Part shown: positions 8,301 through 14,819 of the stretch, piece by piece
Numbering within the stretch: the first letter of the stretch is position 1
Layout of the letters: the number at the start of each line of letters is the position of its first letter
NCBI GenBank assembly: GCA_038239195.1
Contig: JBBSEZ010000029.1
Location: 1-38,875 of the forward strand
Source: JBBSEZ01 sp038239195
Lineage (GTDB): Bacteria > Planctomycetota > Planctomycetia > Gemmatales > Gemmataceae
Reading direction: 5' to 3'
Length of the DNA stretch: 38,875 nt
Position numbers and translations under genes: made by a program
Notes under the pieces: model-generated
What the model was told of the DNA's origin: nothing
The model's input: the letters and a program-made list of their open reading frames with translations, nothing else
Database searches by the model: none

Positions 8301-8678
8301 GAGCAACCGCTGGGCCCGGAGGTGCGACAGGCGCTGCTCGACTTCCTCGCGGCGGGCACGGAGCGCATGCGCGAGTGGCGCCTCCAGGCGGCGGGCTGGC
8401 TGAGCAAGAACGGCGAGCGGGCGACCGCCCTGCCGATCTTGCTCGGCGCCGAGGCGCAGGCCGAGCCCGCGCACCCGGACCTGCTCGCCGGCGCGCCCCC
8501 GGAGATCGTCCTTGCCATCGGGACCGGCGTCCTGATGGCGGGAGAGGGCGAGACCGCCGAGGAGATGCTCCTGGCCCTGCTCGACCACGGGCGGGCGGGG
8601 CCTGGGGGGCGGCCTGGGTCGATCCGCTGGCCCGGCAGGAGGCGCTGGCGCAGCTCATGGCCAACGCCACCAGCCTGA
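5313..8678 (+). CDS. Giant HEAT-like repeat protein (frame breaks near its C-terminus)
   Basis: A protein of up to 1121 residues, almost entirely alpha-helical. The first about 150 residues contain HEAT-type helices (for example PDPAVRAASASALAG), which usually form scaffolds for protein-protein contact. No catalytic motif, signal peptide or membrane span is visible. Around base 8600 the protein-like pattern stops: the last 26 or so residues are Arg/Trp/Pro/Gly-rich junk, while the frame one base back becomes clean coding sequence and runs on into the metallopeptidase-VWA gene. The likely original product is one polypeptide of about 1690 residues. An 18-residue tandem duplication lies at 7998-8105. 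I chose ATG 5313 because a helical domain starts there; in-frame starts at 5265/5268 lie inside a hairpin. Shine-Dalgarno is weak. Confidence 0.7.
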   Translation: MNDLLLWQLLRSGPLEAGPLVPLLHDLAQLPLAQRRPFLGLLPRALAAPDPAVRAASASALAGARGRLGLQQLVNALNDPGPSVRLAAVEALRISLAGHDGPRWAHVLFHPQADVRLAGLADDKEFPAPFLHKLFLLADDVCRPTVERQLAETTLSVEALPLLFDYLRRGLVAEPLARSLTARLTWADWLAFLADLLPRTNDLSASLQEAMQPGWADDPHRPYRPDRLDDVFHLFWAEGPPGAGSNAAFFEMLRAGALAEPVEFRQWVVFTLLGLAAQRKNWPPRAAEICAVLEPAFLLCPWVPLDVRRAALAGLYRAGPHRPRRPPDDVRPLLGGELCWTGGQGGAPRRLDLWAVGAILHLLPSNPYQHLLDWIGLPTMLEAFRADAERTVAFLTLSDGSSRGRRYLIRELCLQPGQVRGRVLAQLARLISSDGLDFLDTLDGKGACEVFAHVLELEGEKGLSANKTRCLAAILARKIAAGHVPRFLALWLALPAPEGSALGLAILGCLAHDHQGRHLLPSACALELVHLTRFLTACAACAGFPYDEEVRLAIALVNHPVETVRLWAERRLRDHEALRAARVEPPRLGESAPELRRGLVALLRERPDPIEPDVEVCQSLLASHDPPEQVAEQFARFAADTDEFATALDVGMVQHWQGEERLPLLGHVWLYRWDRHRLVLARQFREGLAEVVRWAGALPSLVLQRRAWSALPAVLEWWRWHDKPAFAAAWDKALGQELLLALRGAHAESAADLFAYWREHAKAPHARKLLGALRKSIVERFPGLSAEARARFASWIDASGLAPAPVPSSAEAPAVRDDEIRCSSDVDFLIDCVARLDAYHAGLAARCLLTLGEEAHQRLADFLLSWAPPAPFPLAAMGAIPDWPEGPPLEALRRLVRESSAPAEARFRIGQALMRECTVPTEARFRVGEALSGWGESEFWAPLLEAIGQPAPVGWFTADDWGWLRGYYSGAADELALAAVRSPHPNAHGPAVGVLVEQPLGPEVRQALLDFLAAGTERMREWRLQAAGWLSKNGERATALPILLGAEAQAEPAHPDLLAGAPPEIVLAIGTGVLMAGEGETAEEMLLALLDHGRAGPGGRPGSIRWPGRRRWRSSWPTPPA
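7998..8105 (+). repeat. 54-base tandem duplication inside the HEAT-like gene
   Basis: Units 7998-8051 and 8052-8105 are adjacent, in frame and clearly related; they encode two 18-residue copies that share the core EARFR(I/V)G(Q/E)AL. The differences between copies show the duplication is not brand new. Helical-repeat proteins often grow this way. Confidence 0.8.
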
Positions 8679-10393
8679 GCGTGCGCCAGAAGGCGCGCAG
8701 GCAAGCGCGCTCGGCCCTGGGGCGCATTCACAAGTTGCGCCGCGTCGCCGACACGTTCGCCTGGGGCGTGCGCATCGGCCGGCAACTCACGGGCAAGCTC
8801 TTCTCGGTGGAGATGATTGCCGGGGAGGACCTCGGCTACACCCGGCTGCGCGAGAACCGGCTGTTCGTGTCTCCGCTTCCTCTCTTGCGTGGCCATCAGA
8901 ACGGAAAGGAGGTGGTGCGGGCCCTCATTCTCCACGAATACGGGCACCACCTCTATCACAAGGGCAACGGCGCCGAGGAGGTCTGGGAACAGTCGGGCCA
9001 GGAAAGGCTCCAGCGCCTGCTGAACCTCGTGGCCGACGAGCACCTGGAGCGCAACCTGCGGGCGCGCGACCAGGCCTTCGGCGACCAGTTGAAGCAACTG
9101 GCCGCCTACGCCTTCCAGCACAACGCCCGCGAGGTGCCGATCGAGGCGCTGCTCAACGGGCTGCGCGGCCGAGCCTTCGAGGTGTTGACCAACACGCACC
9201 TGGGCGTGGCGCGCAAGGCCGGCTGCGTGGCGGTGGCGAGCGGGCGCCTGCTGCTCCAGATGGAGAAGGCGGGGCTCAGCTTCGCCCGCTTCTTCCGGGC
9301 GCTGCGCATGGGGCTTGGCAACCGCCACGGCGACCCGAAGGTGGCGGATGGCCTGGCGCTCTTCAAGGACAACTTCCGCGATTCGACGATGACCGAACTG
9401 ATGGAGAAGGCCCGCAAGCTGCGAGAGATCTTCGGCGACGAGACCGACCTGCTCGACTCGTTCAACCAGGACGGCGCCCTGTCCGGCGACGGCGAGGACC
9501 TGTGCGACGCCGCCGAGGACATGAGCAACGAGGAGCTCCAGGTCGAGGTGCGCCGCGCCCTGGAAGGCGGCAAGAAGGCCGGCAAGCGCGAGGGCGACCG
9601 CCCCGGCGGGCGTACAATTAACCTCGGCGCCGACGAGGAGTTCGAGCGGATCACCGAAATCAAGCCGCAGGCCCACAACCCCGCCCGCCACCGGGCGTAC
9701 GCCGAGAAGGTGGCACGGCCGGCGGCGCAGATGCGGCGCTACTTGCACCACCTGGGGCTCGGCCCGGAGCCGCAGCGCTTTCGGCTGCGCGGCAAGAGCT
9801 TCGACAAGACGAGGCTGCGCGCCGTGGTGCTGCGGGGCGACCCGCGCATGCTCGTCGCGCGCGAGATGAGGCCAGTGAACGACCTGTTCCTCGGCGTTCT
9901 GATCGACTGCTCGGGCTCGATGGCCAGCGGGGAGAACATCGAAAAGGCCAAGCTATTCGGGACGCTTCTGGCGGAGGCGGCGCGCGGCAACCGGGGCGTG
10001 GACCTGCGCCTGTGGGGCTTCACGGATCGCGTCATCTACGACTGCGGCAACGCGGCGCGTCCCGCCGTCCACGACCTACAGGCCGACGACGGGAACAACG
10101 ACGCGGCCGCTCTGTGGCACGCCGCCGAGGTGGCGCGCCGCTCGCGGCGCCGGGCGAAGTTGCTGGTGATGATAAGCGACGGCTCGCCGACGCAGTGTAC
10201 GGTCTCGGCGTTGAGCGGGCTGGTGCGGCGGCTGACGCGCCGCAACCTGTTGTGCGCGCAGGTGGCGGTGCGCCCTCTGGACGAGATCTGCTTTCCGCAT
10301 TACGTCTTGCTGGAGGAAGACAACCCGGCGGAGAGCGTACGGCGCTTCGGCGCCATCGTGATGCGCCTGGTCAGCCAGGCGCTCAGAAGTTGA
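8657..10393 (+). CDS. Metallopeptidase-like / von Willebrand factor A protein (DUF2201-like)
   Basis: From the ATG at 8657 this is 578 residues. An N-terminal zinc-peptidase-like domain carries HEYGHH at residues 93-98 with a downstream acidic motif (ADEHLE) that could give a third ligand. The C-terminal VWA domain has a MIDAS site DCSGS at 417-421 and a later SDGSPT. This pairing matches the DUF2201_N putative metallopeptidase plus DUF2201 VWA-like families, which are typically coded beside MoxR-type ATPases, as here. The frame is open and protein-like upstream of 8657 to about 8600, so the true N-terminus is probably fused to the HEAT protein through a -1 shift. If separate, AGGAGG near 8638 could serve the ATG at 8657, with longish spacing. 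The role is presumably in ATP-dependent remodelling of protein complexes; the substrate is unknown. Confidence 0.82.
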   Translation: MANATSLSVRQKARRQARSALGRIHKLRRVADTFAWGVRIGRQLTGKLFSVEMIAGEDLGYTRLRENRLFVSPLPLLRGHQNGKEVVRALILHEYGHHLYHKGNGAEEVWEQSGQERLQRLLNLVADEHLERNLRARDQAFGDQLKQLAAYAFQHNAREVPIEALLNGLRGRAFEVLTNTHLGVARKAGCVAVASGRLLLQMEKAGLSFARFFRALRMGLGNRHGDPKVADGLALFKDNFRDSTMTELMEKARKLREIFGDETDLLDSFNQDGALSGDGEDLCDAAEDMSNEELQVEVRRALEGGKKAGKREGDRPGGRTINLGADEEFERITEIKPQAHNPARHRAYAEKVARPAAQMRRYLHHLGLGPEPQRFRLRGKSFDKTRLRAVVLRGDPRMLVAREMRPVNDLFLGVLIDCSGSMASGENIEKAKLFGTLLAEAARGNRGVDLRLWGFTDRVIYDCGNAARPAVHDLQADDGNNDAAALWHAAEVARRSRRRAKLLVMISDGSPTQCTVSALSGLVRRLTRRNLLCAQVAVRPLDEICFPHYVLLEEDNPAESVRRFGAIVMRLVSQALRS

Positions 10394-10397
10394 ACCA

Positions 10398-10523
10398 AAG
10401 AGGAATTAGCCACAGATGAACACAGATGAACACGGATAAGACAGAAGGGGAGGGGCTCTCTTTCCTCTCTCTGCTTTTCTTCCATCTGTGTTCATCTGTG
10501 TTCATCTGTGGCTAATTCCTCTT
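10398..10523. repeat. 36-base perfect inverted repeat with 54-base spacer
   Basis: The left arm (10398-10433) and right arm (10488-10523) are exact reverse complements. Each contains tandem CACAGATGAA units followed by a variant. The spacer is pyrimidine-rich on the + strand. The base composition is unlike the flanking genes, which suggests an inserted, mobile palindrome. It starts 5 bases after the VWA stop codon and ends 19 bases before the MoxR start, so the hairpin would form in any shared transcript. Confidence 0.8.
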
Positions 10524-10542
10524 CATCCCTTGGGAGGGTGGC

Positions 10543-11667
10543 ATGTCGGGGAAGTGGGGAAACGACGAGATCAAGGTCGGCGCCCTGATGGAGGCGACCT
10601 TCTGGCCGAACCCGGTCAAGGGCTCCGGCTTCCGCTACCGCGCGACGCACCTGGACGGGCGACGCGCGCCCAAGGTAGTGCTCTGCGACGACGCGCGCAT
10701 CCGGCCGGGGGCGCCGTGTCAGGTGCGCGTGTTGGCGATTCGCAAGCCGCAGCGCGAGGACCGCGGGGCGATCGAGGTCGAGTTCGTGCAGCAGCAGCAA
10801 CTCGCCCTCGAAGGCGTCTACCTCGACCCCATCGTGGCGAAGAAGCTCCAGGTGTTGCTGGAGAGCGGGTTGAACATCCTCCTCGACGGGCCCCAGGGGT
10901 GCGGAAAGACCGTGCTGGCGCGCTCGCTGGCGTCGGCGCTGGGGATGGAGTTCGTCTTCTTCAACTGCGGCGCGGTCGTCGAGGCGACCGATTTCCTCGC
11001 CACCATCCAGGTGCGGGCGGCGCCCTCCGGGGCTCCCGTGACCGACTTCGTCAAAACGGAGGTGCTGACGGCGCTGGAGGAGGCGTCGCAGCGACCCGAC
11101 CGGCGCTACCTGATCTTCCTCGACGAGTTGAACCGCTGTCAGGAGAGCGCTCGCAACGCCCTGATGCCGGCCCTCGACTCGACGCGCCGCGTCTTCCACC
11201 CGATCGAGAACCGCTTCCTGTCCATCCCCGACAACGTCCAGTTCATCGCGGCGGTGAACCGCGGCAACGAGTTCTCGGGGACGTTTGGCATCGACGCCGC
11301 CCAGCTCGACCGCTTCGCCCCCTTGCAGCTGGGCTATCCCCCACCCGAGGAAGAGGTCAAGTTGCTCCAGCCGCGCCACGCCGAGTTGAGCCACAAGCTC
11401 GTCGCGCTGGTCGTCGAGATCGCCGACCGCATCCGCAACACGGCGGAGCTGTCGGTGGGCCTGTCGGTGCGCGCGACGGACGAGGCGTGTACCTATCTGA
11501 AACATCCGCTGATCGCGACGCAGCGGAGCGTGCTGTTGCCGGAGGTGCTCAAGTCGTCGTTCTGCGGCCGGTTCAGCGGGCGCTGGAGCGACGCGACGTC
11601 GGACGCCGGGACGGCGTGGAACGTCATCGAGGGGGTGCTGCGGGAGAAGCACCTCAGCGACGAATGA
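10543..11667 (+). CDS. MoxR-family AAA+ ATPase
   Basis: A 374-residue cytosolic ATPase. Walker A GPQGCGKT is at residues 116-123, Walker B LIFLDE at 190-195, and a sensor-1 type AAVNRG follows. The core is of the MoxR/dynein-like midasin clade (AAA_5), enzymes that act with VWA-domain partners to activate or remodel protein complexes. The first about 90 residues form a beta-rich extra domain with a VRVLAI core, possibly OB- or TRAM-like; that is inference. GGGAGG precedes the ATG by 5 bases. The VWA protein directly upstream is the expected partner. The stop is followed after 6 bases by a REP-like doublet. Confidence 0.9.
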   Translation: MSGKWGNDEIKVGALMEATFWPNPVKGSGFRYRATHLDGRRAPKVVLCDDARIRPGAPCQVRVLAIRKPQREDRGAIEVEFVQQQQLALEGVYLDPIVAKKLQVLLESGLNILLDGPQGCGKTVLARSLASALGMEFVFFNCGAVVEATDFLATIQVRAAPSGAPVTDFVKTEVLTALEEASQRPDRRYLIFLDELNRCQESARNALMPALDSTRRVFHPIENRFLSIPDNVQFIAAVNRGNEFSGTFGIDAAQLDRFAPLQLGYPPPEEEVKLLQPRHAELSHKLVALVVEIADRIRNTAELSVGLSVRATDEACTYLKHPLIATQRSVLLPEVLKSSFCGRFSGRWSDATSDAGTAWNVIEGVLREKHLSDE

Positions 11668-11673
11668 GAGAAT

Positions 11674-11719
11674 GTAGACCGGGCCCCGTCGCGGGGGCCG
11701 CCGCGGAGCGGCGGCCTAC
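11674..11719. repeat. REP-like inverted doublet between convergent genes
   Basis: It starts with GTAG (11674) and ends with CTAC (11716-11719), so each strand reads GTAG followed by a hairpin. On + the hairpin is GGCCCC-N6-GGGGCC; on - it is a 9-base stem (11696-11704/11708-11716) with a 3-base loop. The last CTA supplies the TAG stop of the reductase gene on -. It sits between two convergent genes and could act as a two-way terminator. Confidence 0.6.
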
Positions 11720-12498
11720 AATGGGCCCGGCCGCGTCACGTCGTCGCGCGGCTCGTACCCGACCAGCTTCCGCGTGCTCTCCAGGTCCCAGCGCATGCCG
11801 GTGTTGGCCGACATCCCGTTGAGCACCGCGAAGCGCTCGGAAACGTCGGCGAGCAGACAGCGCTCCATGAGGTGGCAATAGTCCCGATTCGATAGCCACA
11901 TCAGCCGGAACCAGTCCTCGCGCGTCGGCGGAACGTCTTGCGGGCGATTGTCCTCCGGGCGCACCCAGCCCAGGCGCACAGCCAGCACCGACGTCCCACG
12001 TGCCTCGGCAAGGCAGCGCCCCAGGCGCTCGCCGAACAGCTTCATCGAGCCGTAGGGCGTGCTGTCGCGCGTTTCCCCCTCGACCACGTAGCGCGTCCCG
12101 GGGCGCGGCGGGAGGCCCGTTGTGAGCAGGAACGGCTCGGCCTCGTCCTTGTACCCGCCCATCACGTGGTTGGAGCTGGCAAACACGAAACGCCGTACGC
12201 GAGCCTCGGCGGCGGCGAGGTAGACGTTGATCGTCGCGTCGAGGTTGGGGGCGATGAGGTTCGGCCACGTCTCCTTGGCGGTCGGGTCGGCGGCCAGGTG
12301 AAAGACGGTATCGACGCCCTCAAAGAGCCTGGCCCAGCCCTGGTAGTTCTGGGAGAGGTCGGCCGCGACCACGTCAGCATCGCCGGAAGCGGCGCGGTCG
12401 ATCAGCCGGAGCGGATAGCGCCCTTCGAGGTGGCGACGCAGCTTGCCGCCGAGGTTGCCGGCTGCGCCGGTAATGAGCACGGTCTTCGAGCCCGTCAC
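11716..12498 (-). CDS. NAD(P)-dependent epimerase/dehydratase, uronate-dehydrogenase-like
   Basis: A 260-residue extended short-chain dehydrogenase/reductase. The Rossmann glycine motif GAAGNLGG is at residues 11-18, SSNHV at 108-112, and the catalytic YxxxK is Y149-GSM-K153. The SSNHV motif, the LGWVRPEDNRP stretch and the late NGMSANT segment resemble uronate dehydrogenases, which oxidise hexuronates to aldarolactones using NAD+. That substrate is a family-level inference; a related sugar-nucleotide or aldose substrate is possible. Cytosolic, no signal peptide. The TAG stop codon lies in the foot of a REP-like palindrome. It is the only gene in its transcription unit unless the small gene at 12568-12768, 69 bases upstream on the same strand, is included. 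Confidence 0.88.
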   Translation of the reverse strand: MTGSKTVLITGAAGNLGGKLRRHLEGRYPLRLIDRAASGDADVVAADLSQNYQGWARLFEGVDTVFHLAADPTAKETWPNLIAPNLDATINVYLAAAEARVRRFVFASSNHVMGGYKDEAEPFLLTTGLPPRPGTRYVVEGETRDSTPYGSMKLFGERLGRCLAEARGTSVLAVRLGWVRPEDNRPQDVPPTREDWFRLMWLSNRDYCHLMERCLLADVSERFAVLNGMSANTGMRWDLESTRKLVGYEPRDDVTRPGPL

Positions 12499-12567
12499 GG
12501 TGAAGGGGCCCCTCCAATCGCTCCACAGGGCCCCGGGCGAGTGGGACGGCAGGGCCTGACCTCCAAC

Positions 12568-12768
12568 TCAAGAGGGCGGCCAGAGCTTCTCCCGTCCCTC
12601 GCCCTCGATCTGGCGCACCTGGTCCTCGCCGATCCCGAAGCGGCCGGCGATGAACTTACGGGCCTGCTCCGGGGTAAACTCGTGGAGGTCCTGGGCATCG
12701 GCAAGCTCCTGGTAGATCTCCAGGCGCCGTTGCTCGGACAGTTCCTCGGCGGGGCCCTGAGGGAACAT
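12568..12768 (-). CDS. Small helical protein, sigma-region-4-like C-terminal half
   Basis: A 66-residue acidic, all-helical protein that I do not recognise. Residues about 38-60 (ARKFIAGRFGIGEDQVRQIE) have the spacing of a helix-turn-helix such as the -35-binding part of sigma factors, but the fragment is too short to act as a sigma factor and could simply be a small regulatory or adaptor protein. GGGAGG lies about 7 bases before the ATG, which supports it as a real gene. It is on the same strand and 69 bases upstream of the reductase gene. Confidence 0.6.
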   Translation of the reverse strand: MFPQGPAEELSEQRRLEIYQELADAQDLHEFTPEQARKFIAGRFGIGEDQVRQIEGEGREKLWPPS

Positions 12769-13105
12769 GACGACCTCCCGAGGGGCGCTGTGCGGACGAC
12801 CAACGACGTTCCGCCCCTCATTGTATCAACCCTCGGGGTGCCGACCGATGCTGAGTTGTGCAGCTCTCCACCGACTGCCCAGCGGCGCCCGAACGCACAC
12901 CGTGGGGAAAATGCCAACGAGTTCTCCTCTGGCCGCGCCTCCACGAGTATCATGGTCGAGGTGAACGCGGATAAAGGTGCGGAGGTCGGCGCCAATTCAG
13001 GCGAGAATGGGCGCCTCGAATGGCGAAGCTCGAGCAACGAGCCCAACAGCAGCCCTGACCGGCCGGCGCATCCTTGCTTCACCCCAAACCACCGAGGGAC
13101 AAGCG
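12769..13105. other. Divergent intergenic region, no gene seen
   Basis: These 337 bases separate two small divergent genes. There is no believable frame. On the - strand TACAAT (12820-12825) could be a -10 box about 50 bases ahead of the 66-residue gene, but the matching -35 is poor. A GGCGCC pair around 12998-13015 can form a short stem. Nothing else stands out. Confidence 0.5.
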
Positions 13106-13393
13106 ATGAAGAAGAAGGACGACCTTCTGGCCCGGATCGAGGCCTTTAGCGAAGCGCAGGGCGGCGGGGTGATCGTCCAGAAGGCGGGCAAGGGCTACTC
13201 GCTCTTCCGCGCGGACAACGGGCGGCCCGTAGCCCGCTTGCGCCCGACCGGCAAGGGCGACGCGGTCGAAGTGATGTGGTGGAGCCATCGGGACAAGTGG
13301 GACCAGATCGGCGACTTCGGGCCGATGGTCATGCCGCTCGAAGAGGCCCTGGACTACGTCGCCAAAGACCCGATGGGGTGCTTCCGGGGCTGA
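13106..13393 (+). CDS. Small hypothetical protein (95 residues)
   Basis: I do not recognise a characterised family. The sequence is a compact alpha/beta protein: an N-terminal charged helix (KKKDDLLARIEAFSEAQ), then beta strands containing VQKAGKGYSLFR and VEVMWW, then a C-terminal helix. It has no Cys pairs, signal peptide or membrane segment. The length and fold suggest a planctomycete-specific small cytosolic protein. GAGGGA lies about 9 bases before the chosen ATG. Codon use (G/C third positions) agrees with the neighbours, supporting it as a gene. The next gene begins 121 bases downstream. Confidence 0.65.
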   Translation: MKKKDDLLARIEAFSEAQGGGVIVQKAGKGYSLFRADNGRPVARLRPTGKGDAVEVMWWSHRDKWDQIGDFGPMVMPLEEALDYVAKDPMGCFRG

Positions 13394-13514
13394 AAGGCGA
13401 GTGCGCCAAGGGGCGAGGCTGACGGGCCCAGCAGCGGGAATAATTCGGGCCCTCCCGGATCGTGCTTCACGAACCTCTCACCTCGCCCAGACGCGCTTCA
13501 CCGGAGGAACGACC

Positions 13515-14615
13515 ATGCGCCGATTCGTGGGGCCTGCTGTCCTCTTCGTTCTTGTAGTGGCCCTGTCGGTCCGGTCCGGGCCTGTCAGAGGGTGTGGGGT
13601 CGCCCCGCCGCGCAACAAGCCGGTGTCCATCGCCAGCGAGAGCGCCATCATCGTCTGGGACGAGGCGGAGAAAAGGCAGCACTTCATCCGCCGGGCGTCG
13701 TTCACCACGGAGGCCGCCGACTTCGGCTTCCTCGTGCCAACGCCGACGCGGCCGGAACTGGGCGAGGCGGAGGACGAGGCGTTCAAGCGGCTGGCGACGA
13801 TCGCGGCGCCGAAGGTGGTGACCCGGCCGCGCCCGTCCTCGGGGGGCTGTGGCCTCGGTTGCGCAAGCGGTCGCGCTCCAAGCGCGGGGGCGGGGGCGGA
13901 GGTCGAGGTGGTGGAGCGGAAGCGGATCGCCGGTCACGACGCCGTGGTGCTGGCCGCGACGGACGCCGGCGCCCTGACCGCGTGGTTGAAGCAGCATGAC
14001 TACGATGCTTCGCCGGGGCTGACGGAGTGGTTTGCGCCGTACCTCGCCAAAGGCTGGTTCATCACCGCCTTCAAGATCGCCCGAGACGAGAAGGAGCCGC
14101 ACAGGGTGGCCACCAAGGCGGCGCGCCTGAGCTTCAAGACGGAGCGGCCGTTCTTCCCCTACAGCGAGCCAAGGCAAGAGGGGCCAGCCAGCGCGGACGG
14201 CACGGAACGCCGACTGCTGCGAGTCTTCTTCCTGAGCGCCAAGCGCGTCGAGGGCGCGTTCGAGAACAAGGAAGGGAACTGGCCCGGCCAGACCGTCTGG
14301 GCCGGCTCCCTGGACAAGACGGCGCGGGAGGAGGTATGGGGGCTGCTGAAGCTCCCCGGCGGGAAGGCGCCGAGTACCGTGTGGCTGACGGAGTTCGAGG
14401 ACCATTCGGCGAACCGAAAGGGGGCGGGCGACGTTTACTTTTCGCCCTCCGACGACCAATCGGCGAAAGAACGCAAGCCGCACGTGAAGTACGTTTCGCG
14501 GGCGCTGCCGGACGGGGCCATGTACTACGCGGTGGCGGCATGTCTTGTGGGCTTGCCGCTGGTCCGGCGCTGGCGGCGCGGAGGGCAGAGGGGGCCGAGC
14601 GGAGACAACCGCTGA
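13515..14615 (+). CDS. DUF2330 family exported protein
   Basis: A 366-residue protein with an N-terminal signal peptide or anchor (hydrophobic residues about 5-20) and a C-terminal hydrophobic segment before a basic tail (YYAVAACLVG...RRWRR), so it is exported and anchored at its C-terminus. The opening CGVAPPRNKPVSI followed by SESAIIVWDEAEKRQHFIR, with TPTRPEL in the next strand, matches my memory of DUF2330 proteins, whose function is not known. A Gly/Cys/Ser-rich loop (SSGGCGLGC) interrupts the domain near residues 108-130. GGAGG precedes the ATG by 8 bases. A long palindromic repeat begins 60 bases after the stop. Confidence 0.75.
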   Translation: MRRFVGPAVLFVLVVALSVRSGPVRGCGVAPPRNKPVSIASESAIIVWDEAEKRQHFIRRASFTTEAADFGFLVPTPTRPELGEAEDEAFKRLATIAAPKVVTRPRPSSGGCGLGCASGRAPSAGAGAEVEVVERKRIAGHDAVVLAATDAGALTAWLKQHDYDASPGLTEWFAPYLAKGWFITAFKIARDEKEPHRVATKAARLSFKTERPFFPYSEPRQEGPASADGTERRLLRVFFLSAKRVEGAFENKEGNWPGQTVWAGSLDKTAREEVWGLLKLPGGKAPSTVWLTEFEDHSANRKGAGDVYFSPSDDQSAKERKPHVKYVSRALPDGAMYYAVAACLVGLPLVRRWRRGGQRGPSGDNR

Positions 14616-14675
14616 TCGAACAGGGGAGGGCGGAGGCTTCTTGCCACTCGTTGCGGACCGTGGCGGGAGAGGGCC

Positions 14676-14813
14676 GTCTTGGAGTGCGGCGCATTTATCG
14701 CCGCCTTTTTTTCTGCCTTTTCTCTCGCCCTGGAAGCGCCTCCGCGGCAGGCGAGTTTCCCCCTCGGAAAAAGAGGAAAAGCAAGCGGCGACGAATGCGC
14801 CGCACTCCAAGAC
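14676..14813. repeat. 138-base MITE/BIME-like inverted repeat (GGAG foot)
   Basis: Terminal arms 14676-14704 and 14785-14813 (29 bases each) are inverted repeats with two mismatches. Each arm carries GGAG followed by a GCGGCG...CGCCGC hairpin, so each strand reads GGAG plus hairpin, like a REP doublet with a longer spacer. The interior is also partly self-complementary (a CCTTTTCTC type stretch against GAGGAAAAG). Both strands can be read through as a Met-Glu-Cys-Gly-Ala peptide start, a likely source of false gene calls. It separates convergent genes and ends 6 bases before the GlgC stop. Confidence 0.7.
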
Positions 14814-14819
14814 GCCCCC

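Noticed and set aside
8213..9751. A 512-codon open frame on - opposite the metallopeptidase-VWA gene
   Set aside because: The + frame contains clear catalytic and MIDAS motifs; the - frame has none and is a composition shadow.
13467..14810. A 447-codon - frame opposite the DUF2330 gene
   Set aside because: It begins inside the palindromic repeat and runs antisense to a convincing exported-protein gene.
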